A stretch of 64,000 nucleotides of DNA, taken from contig NW_012236527.1 of assembly GCF_000787575.1 (NCBI RefSeq), positions 620,001 to 684,000 of the forward strand, in the 5' to 3' direction. Shown here piece by piece: positions 55,807 to 64,000 of this stretch. Below the pieces are notes generated by a model. It did not search any database. It saw only the letters and a program-made list of their open reading frames with translations, and was not told the DNA's origin. The first letter of the stretch is position 1. Every line of letters starts with the position of its first letter. Source of the stretch: Acytostelium subglobosum LB1 (taxonomy: Eukaryota > Evosea > Eumycetozoa > Acytosteliales > Acytosteliaceae). Position numbers and translations under genes: made by a program.

Positions 55807-58360
55807 ATGATACATACTACAGATGGTGACGATGGCTTGTCACATGCACTTAAGGCGTTACTCCCAAAGTGTGACTGTCGAGGCTCGTGCAACAACAACA
55901 ATAGCAGTGAGGACAAGCAGAGGCATGACAATTTCATTGCTCATGTATTGTTCAACAGGACATTGTTGAATATGATTGTTAAAGTTGGCAAGATACCATA
56001 TAGTAAGACATACAAATACAATGAGCTCGAAGATGCCATGATTATGTTGCGCAACAAACAATTTCACTATGTGTTTGTGGAGCGTCTGATGCGAGATCAC
56101 AAGATGCATTGGACACAGAATAGTTTGGAGAAGCTCATCGAGTTGATGCCCATTGCAGTATTCAAACATGTCCACAACGCATACAGATACACAATGCTCT
56201 ATCATCATCAGCGAATGATGCAGCTCGCGTCCCGATACGGACGACTCGATGTTTACAGGTTACTTGAGAAGCAGGCAGACGACAACAAAGACATACACTA
56301 TCATTTGTTTGAGAATGATTTCCAAGGCGATAATCGATATGACCATCTCAAGACTGCACTGTCATTGGGCCGGCGTGAGATGTTTGAATACCTTTTACCA
56401 CTCGAGAATGAACGCTCATTCACAGGTAGGATACATAGTACTGTGTTTGAGCATTATATCGATTGGCAACAGATGGATACTCAAACATTTGATAAAATTC
56501 TTGGATAAAGCTGGCATGCCATTTATAAGTCAACTTCTGAATAGACCCTTCAAGGTATTGTTGCGTTGCCAGGACATTGAGTTGGTGAAACAGGCAGTCG
56601 ATCATAATCATATCGAATTCAATCATGATGATGTCCATGATTATTGCGAGGATGTATTCCGTCCATTGATCGGCGAACAAGATGTACTTTATGGCCCCAA
56701 GAACAACCTATCACCTACGCAACCAGCTAAGTTGGAGCAATCACTCAACTTCCTCATTCAAGTGTACCAGCTCTACGGCAAGGATGTTCCACCATCCAAC
56801 GAGTCATTCCAATCATGCAAGTGGGTGCTCAATGATGTGGGAGTGATATTCCTCAAGGTATTTGCCATCCTCTCGGTCACACAGAGATCGAGAAATCAGC
56901 AACCTCTTCTACCGGTATCATATGTCAGGAAGGGCATCTTTTTGAATGTGCGCGAGTCATACCATCGATCACAATTGGAGTCATTCGTTCTATACTTCCT
57001 CACCTTGGACAAGAGTAGACGTGGTCTGTTGCTTGGATTGGCAACCATTTGTACCTTTGGCACCCTGGACATGGTCGAATTATCTCATCAGATCGTATCA
57101 AATGCTCGTTACAAAGGTGTACCTCTTGGGAATTATATTAGGCTCCAAAGTGTTAAGCCCAGGTCAATGGACATCATTCAGTACGTCCAAATTCACCACC
57201 TTTACCCAATGGACACCTATGAGATGCTCCAACATGTTGCCTCGATTGCCGACCCACTCATGCTCAGGACCTTCATCGAAACATACCCCGATGCATTGAC
57301 CAGACACCATATAGACATTGGATACATTTCTTCATATTTGTATTATCATGACATTGACACACACAATGCCATTCGATCAATCTTGTTTGCCGAGTGTGAG
57401 AGACTAGGAATCCTGGAGAATTCCAAATGTAATTGCCTTTATCATCGAGTGGATCATATGACCTTGGGACACTTTGAATCTTACTCTAAAAGGTTCTTAA
57501 AGTTATCTATATTCAATCCACGCCATGACTGTGATGTTGATCCGGCAGTGGTCCACTATCTTCTCACTCAAGCACCGATTGGAGACTTTGGAAAGAATTT
57601 GACCAAGTCTATCCTGGAAGTGGCTTGCTCACTTGGAATGACCGAGTGTGTTCATTACTTGATCGACTCGCCCAATCAAGTATTTGTCAATGTTCGATCA
57701 GACTCATTGTGCATGACCCAACTGCTCCGTGCAGCCTTCAAGAGAGGTCATCTCTCAATCTGTCAGTACCTCATTGAAAATGGCACATATATAGACTGGA
57801 CTATGGTGGACACAATCTCCTCTCTTGATGCGATTATTGAAATGAAATCACCAACAGACAAAGACAAAGTGAATATATTCTACACGGCGTGTATGATTGG
57901 CAACATCACAATGGCCAAGAACATATATTCAAGATGGTCTCAGGAGATGGTACTTTGTCGAAAGATGTTGGTGGATTGTGTACTTGAATGCATCTCGAAA
58001 ACTCCAAGGGGCGATCCTGTCGAACTGGTTACATTGATTACAGAACTGATCGTCAAATGTCCACCAACAACCAACAACTATTGGCCAGAAGATATATTTG
58101 TCAAGCATACGATCGATCTGGTGATGGTCAAGGAATACCTTCTCGACCAGTGGGTCCATGATAAAGAGTTTGGATTACAGGAGCTATGTATTCGATACCT
58201 CTTGGATGGACTGTCAGAGCAAGCGATCAAGAGATACACTGAAATCAATGTTTGGATATGGTATCTGAGTAGACACAATAAAGAGACCAATCAAGACTGG
58301 CCACCAACAGATGATGACAAGGTGAAACGACAGAGAACAGACAATAACAATCTTGATTGA
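55807..58360 (+). pseudogene. Ankyrin-like paralogue, copy M (one frame break)
   Basis: The start is the ATG giving MIHTTDGDDGLSHALKALLP; the motif CDC-RGS-C ... KQRHD is intact. The first frame runs to a stop at 56508; family homology changes frame near 56474. There, copy N reads DWQQIAAILKRLI, while M reads DWQQM and then ILKHLIKFLDKAG in the next frame, so a few bases have been lost. The second part is open to 58360 with all later landmarks (LLRCQDIELVKQAVDHN, ICTFGTLDMVELSHQIV, CIRYLLDGLSEQAIKRY) and the tail VKRQRTDNNNLD. With a single lesion it is a young pseudogene or a sequencing error. It is the best preserved member of the second cluster. Confidence 0.8.
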
Positions 58361-58458
58361 TACCTGATCATTGTATCGTACAACTTTTCCTGTGTGAGAT
58401 TGACATTATTGATACAGTACCTTAATCAATGCAACAATTCCATTTCCCAATCATTCTT

Positions 58459-58500
58459 GTTGTTCATTCTTTCATTTTCAAAGGATGATCAATGAACAAC
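58459..58500. repeat. 10-bp inverted repeat upstream of copy N
   Basis: GTTGTTCATT at 58459-58468 and AATGAACAAC at 58491-58500, with a 22-nt loop, lie 50 bp before the start of copy N. It is short, but the position is like that of the repeat before copy L. Confidence 0.5.
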
Positions 58501-58549
58501 ATGTACAGATAAAATATACCTTAATATCTCTTTCAATCAAACAATCAAT

Positions 58550-61079
58550 ATGATGCAGACTAGAGATGGTGATGTTGATGATGACTTGTCACAAGTACTT
58601 AAAGGGTCTCCCAAAGTGTGACTGCCGAGACTCATGCAACAACAACAACAACACACAGAAGCAGAGACATGACAATGTCATTGTTGAGGTATTAAGCAAC
58701 AGGACATTGCTAAAGAGGATTGTCAACGTGAGCAAGATACCATATCAGAAGACATTCAAGTACAACGAGCTTAATGTTGCAATGATTATGTTGCGCAACA
58801 AACAGTTTCACTATGTGTTTGTGGAGCGTCTGATGCGAGGTCACAAGATGCATTGGTCACAGAATAGTTTGGAGATACTCATCGAGTTGATGCCCTATGC
58901 AGTGTTCAAACGAGTCCACGACACCAACAGATACGCAATGCTCTTCAATCATCAAATGTGGACGGCTCGACTTATACAAGTTGCTCAAGCAGCAGGCACT
59001 AGACAACCCAGACATACTTAAACCCAACTATCATGACTACATGATTATACAAAGAAAGGATCATCCAGGCAAAGTCAAGTATGATTTTGGACAAGACCAT
59101 CACCTGATCGCACTTAAACACGGCCGACTGGCGATGTTTGAATACCTTCTGCCACTCGAGACTGCGCGCACAATGGCAGCGAGGACAAAAAGATCAAGGG
59201 AATATATATTATCGGCAATAGAGTCTCAGATGGATTGGCAACAGATTGCTGCAATACTCAAACGATTGATATCATACTTGTATCAAAATGATGACGACGA
59301 CGACGAATATGATGATGACGATGATAGTGATGATTTTTGTGGGCAAGGAAGCTATCTAACAAAGATCTATCAACTACTCAATAGACCTTTCAATATATTG
59401 TTGCGATGCGAGGACATCGAGTTGATGAAACAGGCACGCAATCATATCACATTCAATCATAATGAAGTACATGATTTTGCCAGGATGTATTCCGTCCATT
59501 GGTCAATGAGCACAATGTACTATGGCACCAAGAACAAACAACCTACCGATCCTGCCAAGTTGGAGCACTCACTCAACTTCCTCATTCAAGTGTACCAGTT
59601 CTATGGCAAGGATGTACCGCCATTCCAAGCATGCAAGTCAGTACTCAATGATGTTGGAATGATATTCCTCAAGGTCTTTGTCATCCTCTCGGTTACACCA
59701 CGAACGAACGATTGGCAACCACACCTTCCTGTATCATTTGTCAAGATGGCATCTTTATGAATGTGCGCCAGTCATACCAACAATCACATTTGGAGTCATT
59801 CATTCGATACTTCCTCTCGTTGGACAAGAAGAGACCTGGTCTGCTGCTTGGACTGGCAACCATCTGTACATTTGGCACTCTGGACGGTCAAGAGTGCTCA
59901 TCAGATCGTTTCACAGACTTGTATCAAGGGGGGTGCCACTTGGACACAATATTATGCTGTATAGAGTGTATCCCAAGTCATTGGACATCATGGAGTACAT
60001 CCAACTTCACAACCTATACCCAATAGACACCATCGAGATACTCACCCATGTTGCCTTGATGGCCGACCCCAACATGCTCAGGTCATTCCTTGTAACATAC
60101 CCGGATGCATCGATTAGAGACCCAGATGAACAAGGTCTGGATTTTGAAAGCATTTCTAATCACATGGACTATCATGACATGGACACACACAATGCCATTC
60201 GATCATTGCCATGGAGATGTTTCCATCGCTACATGCCTCGTAGAATGCATCCTCTTTGTTCTTGTTTGTTGGTGGTTGCATCTCTATCATCACATCAACA
60301 TTTGAGATATTGTCGATCCACGACCAGTCGGTCAATCGTGCGCCACGATCAATGAGATACTGACAGATTGTGAGATGGCCGCGTTGGAGTGCTGCCAAGA
60401 GTAGACTGGTCATGTTGGAGGGGTCGGATCGAACATTGACAAACACTTTATGGGGCGAGTCGATCAAGTGAACACCCTCTGTCATTCCAAGTCGGCAAGC
60501 TGCCTCCAGGATTGTAGAGGTCAACTCCTCTCCAAAGTGTCCAATCGGTGCTTGAATGAAAAGATAGTTTACAACGGCAGGATCAACATCAGGTAGTTGG
60601 AATGTCGATTCCCTCAGAATCCTTTTGGAGTATGATTGAACCTATATTCAAGATGGTCTGAGGATATAATGCTCTCCAGAAAGAAGTTAGTGCACAGTTT
60701 CTTACTATGCATCTCTCGATGGGACGACCCTGTGGATGTGGTGATATTTATTGCAGAACTGATCGTCAAAAGTACGCCAATCAACAGTGGGACAGATGAT
60801 GTAATGAACAGGACAACGATCGATCTGATGATGGTCAAGGAATATCTTCTTGACTCAGTGGTAAACGTTCAAGACCGTGACAAAGCACTTGGGTCAGAGT
60901 TATGTATTCGATACCTCCTGGAAGGGCTGCCAAAACCAATCATCAAGAAATACTCAGAGGTCAATGTTTGGATCAAGTATCTACGTGGGCAGTATCTAAA
61001 GACCAATCAAGATAGGCCACCAGCAGATAATAACATAGTCAAGCGACAAAGAACAGACAATAACAACAATTATTATTGA
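58550..61079 (+). pseudogene. Ankyrin-like paralogue, copy N (many lesions, internal inversion)
   Basis: The ATG at 58550 begins MMQTRDGDVDDDLSQVLKG, then the frame breaks just before PKCDC-RDS-C. Further breaks lie near 58965, 59745 and 59885, each followed by family sequence in another frame. From about 60205 to 60640 the family sequence is on the opposite strand: it reads from VQSYSKRILRESTF to DGNISMAM on the minus strand, exactly the segment missing between HNAIRS and NLYSRWSEDIML on the plus strand (about 30 codons of the left flank are also gone). The 3' end is open again and has LCIRYLLEGLPKPIIKKYS and VKRQRTDNNNNYY. An acidic Asp run is encoded near 59288-59335. Confidence 0.85.
60204..60640 (-). 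other. Internally inverted segment of copy N
   Basis: About 430 bp encoding, on the minus strand, VQSYSKRILRESTFQLPD, LTSTILEAACRLGMTEGVHL, the GHLTICQYLIDRGARL unit and FYEACSDGNISMAM. Flanking plus-strand sequence carries the immediately preceding and following parts of the family. Microhomologies of TCA (left) and TGAAC (right, 60637-60641) fit the two joints when compared with copy L. Confidence 0.85.
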
Positions 61080-61796
61080 TTACTGCAACGGGAAATGTTG
61101 CAAGGAATGTCCTGAGCATGGGTGGGTCGGCAGTCGAGCATCTCAATGGTGTCCGTGTAGTTGGATGTACTCCATGTTGTCCAATGACTTGGGTTTCACA
61201 CTTGGGAGCGTAGTACCATCTCTCAACAATGGAGAGTAATATGAGCTTGGGAATGGCACTACTGTAAAGAGGATATGAAACATGAGTCTGATGTGATCAT
61301 TGGCGGGCGAGGGTTAGTATCGCGCGCTCACTCAATCAATCAATCAATGTCGTCAATGTAATAACTTGGAGAGAATGAATGACCAACTCATGTTTCATAT
61401 CCTCTTTACAGTTGTGCCATTCCCAAGCTCACATGGTCAAGATTGTTCCAGTGAACATGTCCAATATCCAAATACTCGTTGGATGGCGGTTTTTTAATCT
61501 TGCCATAGAGCTGGTACACTTGAATGAGGAAGTTGAGTGAGTGCTCCAACTTGGCAGGATCGGTAGGTTGTTTGTTCTTGGCGCCATATAGTACATCGTG
61601 CTCATTGACCAATGGACGGAATACATCCTGGCAATAATCATGTACTTCATTATGATTGAATGTGATATGATTGCGTGCCTGTTTCACCAACTCGATATCC
61701 TCGCCATACCTTGAAGGGTGTAACCAGAATTTGATCGATTTGTGGTGCGCACGTAGATGCCAGACAATAGTCATGATAGTTGGTTTTAGTATCTGG
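61079..61796 (-). pseudogene. Rearranged fragment of the ankyrin-like family, fragment O
   Basis: The minus strand has family sequence from about 61796 (ILKPTIMTIV-like, matching the ILKPNYHDYM of copy N) through EDIELVKQARNHITFNHNEV, DVFRPLVNEHDVLYGAKN and LEHSLNFLIQVYQLYG, and stops near 61440. After an inverted-repeat region it resumes weakly at about 61205-61085 (VKPKSLDNMEYIQL, then DPPMLRTFLATF). It lacks both ends of the protein and several internal parts. Both outer limits and the internal gap coincide with foldback repeats. Confidence 0.7.
61243..61430. repeat. 45-bp inverted repeat inside fragment O
   Basis: 61243-61287 (starting GAGCTTGGGAATGGCAC) and 61386-61430 are inverted copies with one mismatch in 45 bp. 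The 98-nt loop contains a (CAAT)n run. Confidence 0.9.
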
Positions 61797-61797
61797 G

Positions 61798-61818
61798 CCA
61801 GCCAGCAGAACTGGCTGG
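61798..61818. repeat. 8-bp perfect hairpin at the edge of fragment O
   Basis: CCAGCCAG, loop CAGAA, CTGGCTGG. Family homology of fragment O on the minus strand begins within a few bases of it. Confidence 0.7.
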
Positions 61819-61853
61819 ATTAATTAATGATAAGAATGCAAAGAGTCGACCGG

Positions 61854-61997
61854 GGTAGCCGGAATGATCTAGAAATGGTGTCAAAGTCGAAGGTTGAATG
61901 AATAATATGTTAATGAGATTAACGAAGTTAATCGGAATTTATTGATTTAATCTAAATCTAGCAATCCAGACACCATTTCTAGATCATTCCGGCTACC
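61854..61997. repeat. 29-bp inverted repeat copying the cathepsin gene 3' end
   Basis: 61969-61997 contains the last codons and stop of the minus-strand protease gene. An exact 29-bp inverse copy lies at 61854-61882 (GGTAGCCGGAATGATCTAGA ...), so the plus strand there reads VAGMI-stop again. The loop is 86 nt. Confidence 0.9.
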
Positions 61998-62893
61998 ACG
62001 TCACTTTCGATACCGCATTCATCAACGCCCATCTTGATCCAGAACTGTCCTTGGTTGCCCCAGGAGGTGGTCCATGAGTTGTTGACGATCCAGTATGGAG
62101 TGCCGTTTTGGGCGCCCCATCCAATAATCTTGACACAGTGACCTCCGAGGTCCTTGCCAGTGGTGTGAACGTAGATACCAGACTTGTATCCGACAAAGTC
62201 CTCGTAAACGGTGAAACAGGCCTCAACTGGACCGTTGGTCATGATCTCAGTTTGGATGACAGAGGCAGCTGGGTGAAGAGAGTAGACAGTGGTGACGTGG
62301 TGCTTGTCAGACTCGTAGTCGAGAGAGTCGTTGGCACACTTCTTGACACAGGCTGGGGTGTCAACAAAGTTGAGGCATGGCTGTTGGGCTGGTGGGCAGG
62401 TTGGGATGGTGTATGGCTGGCACTCAGCTGATACAACTCCGGTCTTCTGGACCCACTTGTAGGCAGAGTAGGCATCACCACCGTTGCAACCGTCCATGGA
62501 GGTGTCACAGGTGACGAGGTCCTGGAAGGAGAGCTGGATGGAAGTGTTCTTCTGGATGCAATAACGGTCAGAGATGGACTCGATGGCACCAAAGGCCCAG
62601 CATGAACCACACTCAGCCTGGTTTTGGATGGCGCCAATGGTCTCACATTGTGGCCATTGTTGACGGGCGTCAAAGGCGGTTGGGACAGCATCGAGGGAGA
62701 ATGATCTGACTGGGAATCTCTGGCGGTGGGCGGCTCTCTTGAAACCCATTGGTGGAAGATGGTTCTTGTTGTAGAAACCGCTCTTCACCTCGGTCCAAAG
62801 TCCGTGGTCAATGACGACTGGTCTGTTGTTCTCGTGGTTGATGGCCACGGCAACACAGACGAAAATGGTGAACAAGAGTGCAACTCTGAGCAT
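61979..62893 (-). CDS. ctsB: Cathepsin B-like cysteine protease
   Basis: The start is set at the ATG at 62893 because it begins a typical signal peptide (MLRVALLFTIFVCVAVA); the frame is open further upstream without good sequence. The product has 304 residues. A short propeptide (GLWTEVKSGFYNKN) precedes the mature enzyme, which starts near VPTAFDARQQWPQCETIGAI. The active-site Cys lies in QAECGSCWAFGAIESISDRY, the His in GGHCVKIIGWG and the Asn in WIVNNSWTTSWG; GCNGGD is also present. The region of the occluding loop (CPPAQQPCLNFVDTPACVKK) lacks the His-His pair that gives mammalian cathepsin B its dipeptidyl-carboxypeptidase activity, so an endopeptidase is expected. It probably works in lysosomes. 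Confidence 0.92.
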   Translation of the reverse strand: MLRVALLFTIFVCVAVAINHENNRPVVIDHGLWTEVKSGFYNKNHLPPMGFKRAAHRQRFPVRSFSLDAVPTAFDARQQWPQCETIGAIQNQAECGSCWAFGAIESISDRYCIQKNTSIQLSFQDLVTCDTSMDGCNGGDAYSAYKWVQKTGVVSAECQPYTIPTCPPAQQPCLNFVDTPACVKKCANDSLDYESDKHHVTTVYSLHPAASVIQTEIMTNGPVEACFTVYEDFVGYKSGIYVHTTGKDLGGHCVKIIGWGAQNGTPYWIVNNSWTTSWGNQGQFWIKMGVDECGIESDVVAGMI

Positions 62894-63428
62894 TTTGTTA
62901 TGTATAAATAATATTATATTTGTATAATGTACAACAAGGTATTTTAGTTTGATAGATGTTTGAATGAATGTGAACTTGTTAGAGTTGCAGCACGTGTCGC
63001 AGTGGAGCAGGTTTGTTCGGTCGGAAGAGAGTAAAGAAAAGTAGTGTGGGTGCGTTGAAGACTCTAAGTAATCCAAATTAAATCGTAAATAATATCCTAA
63101 AACAGTTGATAGATTGAGGATTGGGAGGCAATCACATCCAATTGTGGGGATGTTGTTGTTTTGTGCATGCCAAGGGTTTTAATGGTGGGTACATCAAGGT
63201 CCGATACGTCATTGGAGAATGCTCAAATGAAATTTCCAGCAGTTGAAAAAACATCAAAATCCCAACCTCAATCCCCCAAAAAATGGATCAGAACGTTCTT
63301 TTTTGGAATCCTCGACATGACCCATCACACACTCTATGAATATGATATCTTTGATTGACTGGAATAGATACAATAATACAAATACAAGTTGTAGTAGGAT
63401 TGTAGGAGATTACGATTGTTATGACAGT
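62894..63428. other. Spacer upstream of the protease gene
   Basis: Contains the presumed protease promoter. No coding frame or RNA was recognised; the short plus-strand frame at 63161 has no support. Confidence 0.45.
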
Positions 63429-64000
63429 TTAATGTGACCCTTTGATGATTCTGTGGAAGTTGTAGGACCATGAATGTTTTTGATATTGACCGACAAAGTC
63501 ACCAGTGTCAGGAAGTCTGTCAATCATTAGTTTTTCGAATTGCGTTTGATCAGTGATTTCAAATAGGACATTGTCAACGTTGGATTGTGGATTAGAGGAC
63601 AATTGATCAAACAGAAATACAAGGTCATCATACTCCTTGGCAGTGCGAGACTCCAAAATATCGTTCTGCTCAAGGTCCAACTCGACATCATCTGGATCCG
63701 TGATGCCAATTAGTATCGAGTGTAGGTTGGTATCGCGCACCAACACTGGAATCAATTTGGACTTTTGATCATCCGTGAGGAATAGGTAGTCGCCAAAGAA
63801 TATACTGGACAATGACTTGCTGGTGCAAACAAAGTCGAGGAATTGATCAAAGTTGTCGGCGGTCAGGTAGTGTCGATGATCAAACAGGAATAGTCGCACC
63901 AGGTTGGATGTTGGATTCAGTGTGATGAATGATGTGAATGCTGCAGGTGGGATCTCGTTGCGTAGGGATAGGTTACTGAGTGTTGACGGCACCTTGGACA
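63429..64000 (-). CDS. Unrecognised protein (3' part only)
   Basis: The minus-strand frame is open through the right edge of the window (reading SKVPSTLSNLSLRNEIPPAA from the edge) and ends at 63429, giving about 190 C-terminal residues. The start of the visible part (PSTLSNLSLRNEIPPAAFTS) has a leucine-rich-repeat flavour like the FNIP/LRR-type proteins of dictyostelids. The rest (FDHRHYLTADNFDQFLDFVC, SLSSIFFGDYLFLTDDQKS) is soluble and mixed alpha/beta in look. No domain is recognised, and the true start lies outside the window. Confidence 0.7.
   Translation of the reverse strand, partial: SKVPSTLSNLSLRNEIPPAAFTSFITLNPTSNLVRLFLFDHRHYLTADNFDQFLDFVCTSKSLSSIFFGDYLFLTDDQKSKLIPVLVRDTNLHSILIGITDPDDVELDLEQNDILESRTAKEYDDLVFLFDQLSSNPQSNVDNVLFEITDQTQFEKLMIDRLPDTGDFVGQYQKHSWSYNFHRIIKGSH

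Overview
The window comes from a dictyostelid social amoeba. The evidence is short GT-AG introns of about 50-100 nt, (CAAT)n and (CAA)n-rich spacers, Asn/Ser/Gln tracts inside proteins, FNIP-repeat proteins, and an ELMO protein and a 12-TM guanylyl cyclase of dictyostelid type. Coding regions are richer in G and C than those of Dictyostelium discoideum, so another dictyostelid genus is likely; I cannot name the species.

Layout. 1-12.2 kb holds ordinary single genes: the tail of an RGG/Asn-rich protein, two small spliced genes in divergent orientation, a possible structured non-coding RNA, an ELMO-domain protein, an F-box-like/FNIP-repeat protein, a DCN1-like neddylation factor and a RhoGEF-PH protein. 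12.4-38.4 kb is an array of about 840-residue paralogues with degenerate ankyrin-like repeats and an N-terminal Cys/His motif. The left half lies on the minus strand and the right half on the plus strand. Transcription runs outward from a centre that holds two 5'-truncated fragments facing each other across a 22-bp foldback hairpin. 38.4-39.3 kb is a decayed, AT-rich FNIP gene. 40.1-51 kb carries a guanylyl cyclase (GCA type), a fimbrin-like CH/coiled-coil protein, a short unrecognised AT-rich gene and an F-box/kelch protein. 51-53.6 kb has no convincing gene. 53.6-61.8 kb is a second, badly damaged cluster of the same ankyrin-like family, in which one copy carries a 430-bp internal inversion. 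The window ends with a cathepsin B-like protease and the 3' end of an unrecognised gene.

The ankyrin-like family has 15 loci here: seven open copies, five full-length or near-full-length damaged copies and three fragments. Several open copies share a G-rich hexamer tract about 75-115 bp upstream of the ATG, which suggests common regulation. Inverted repeats of 8 to 45 bp lie at or beside several fragment edges, which suggests that fold-back DNA processing drives turnover of the family. No retroelement or DNA transposon was recognised, and no tRNA gene was convincing.
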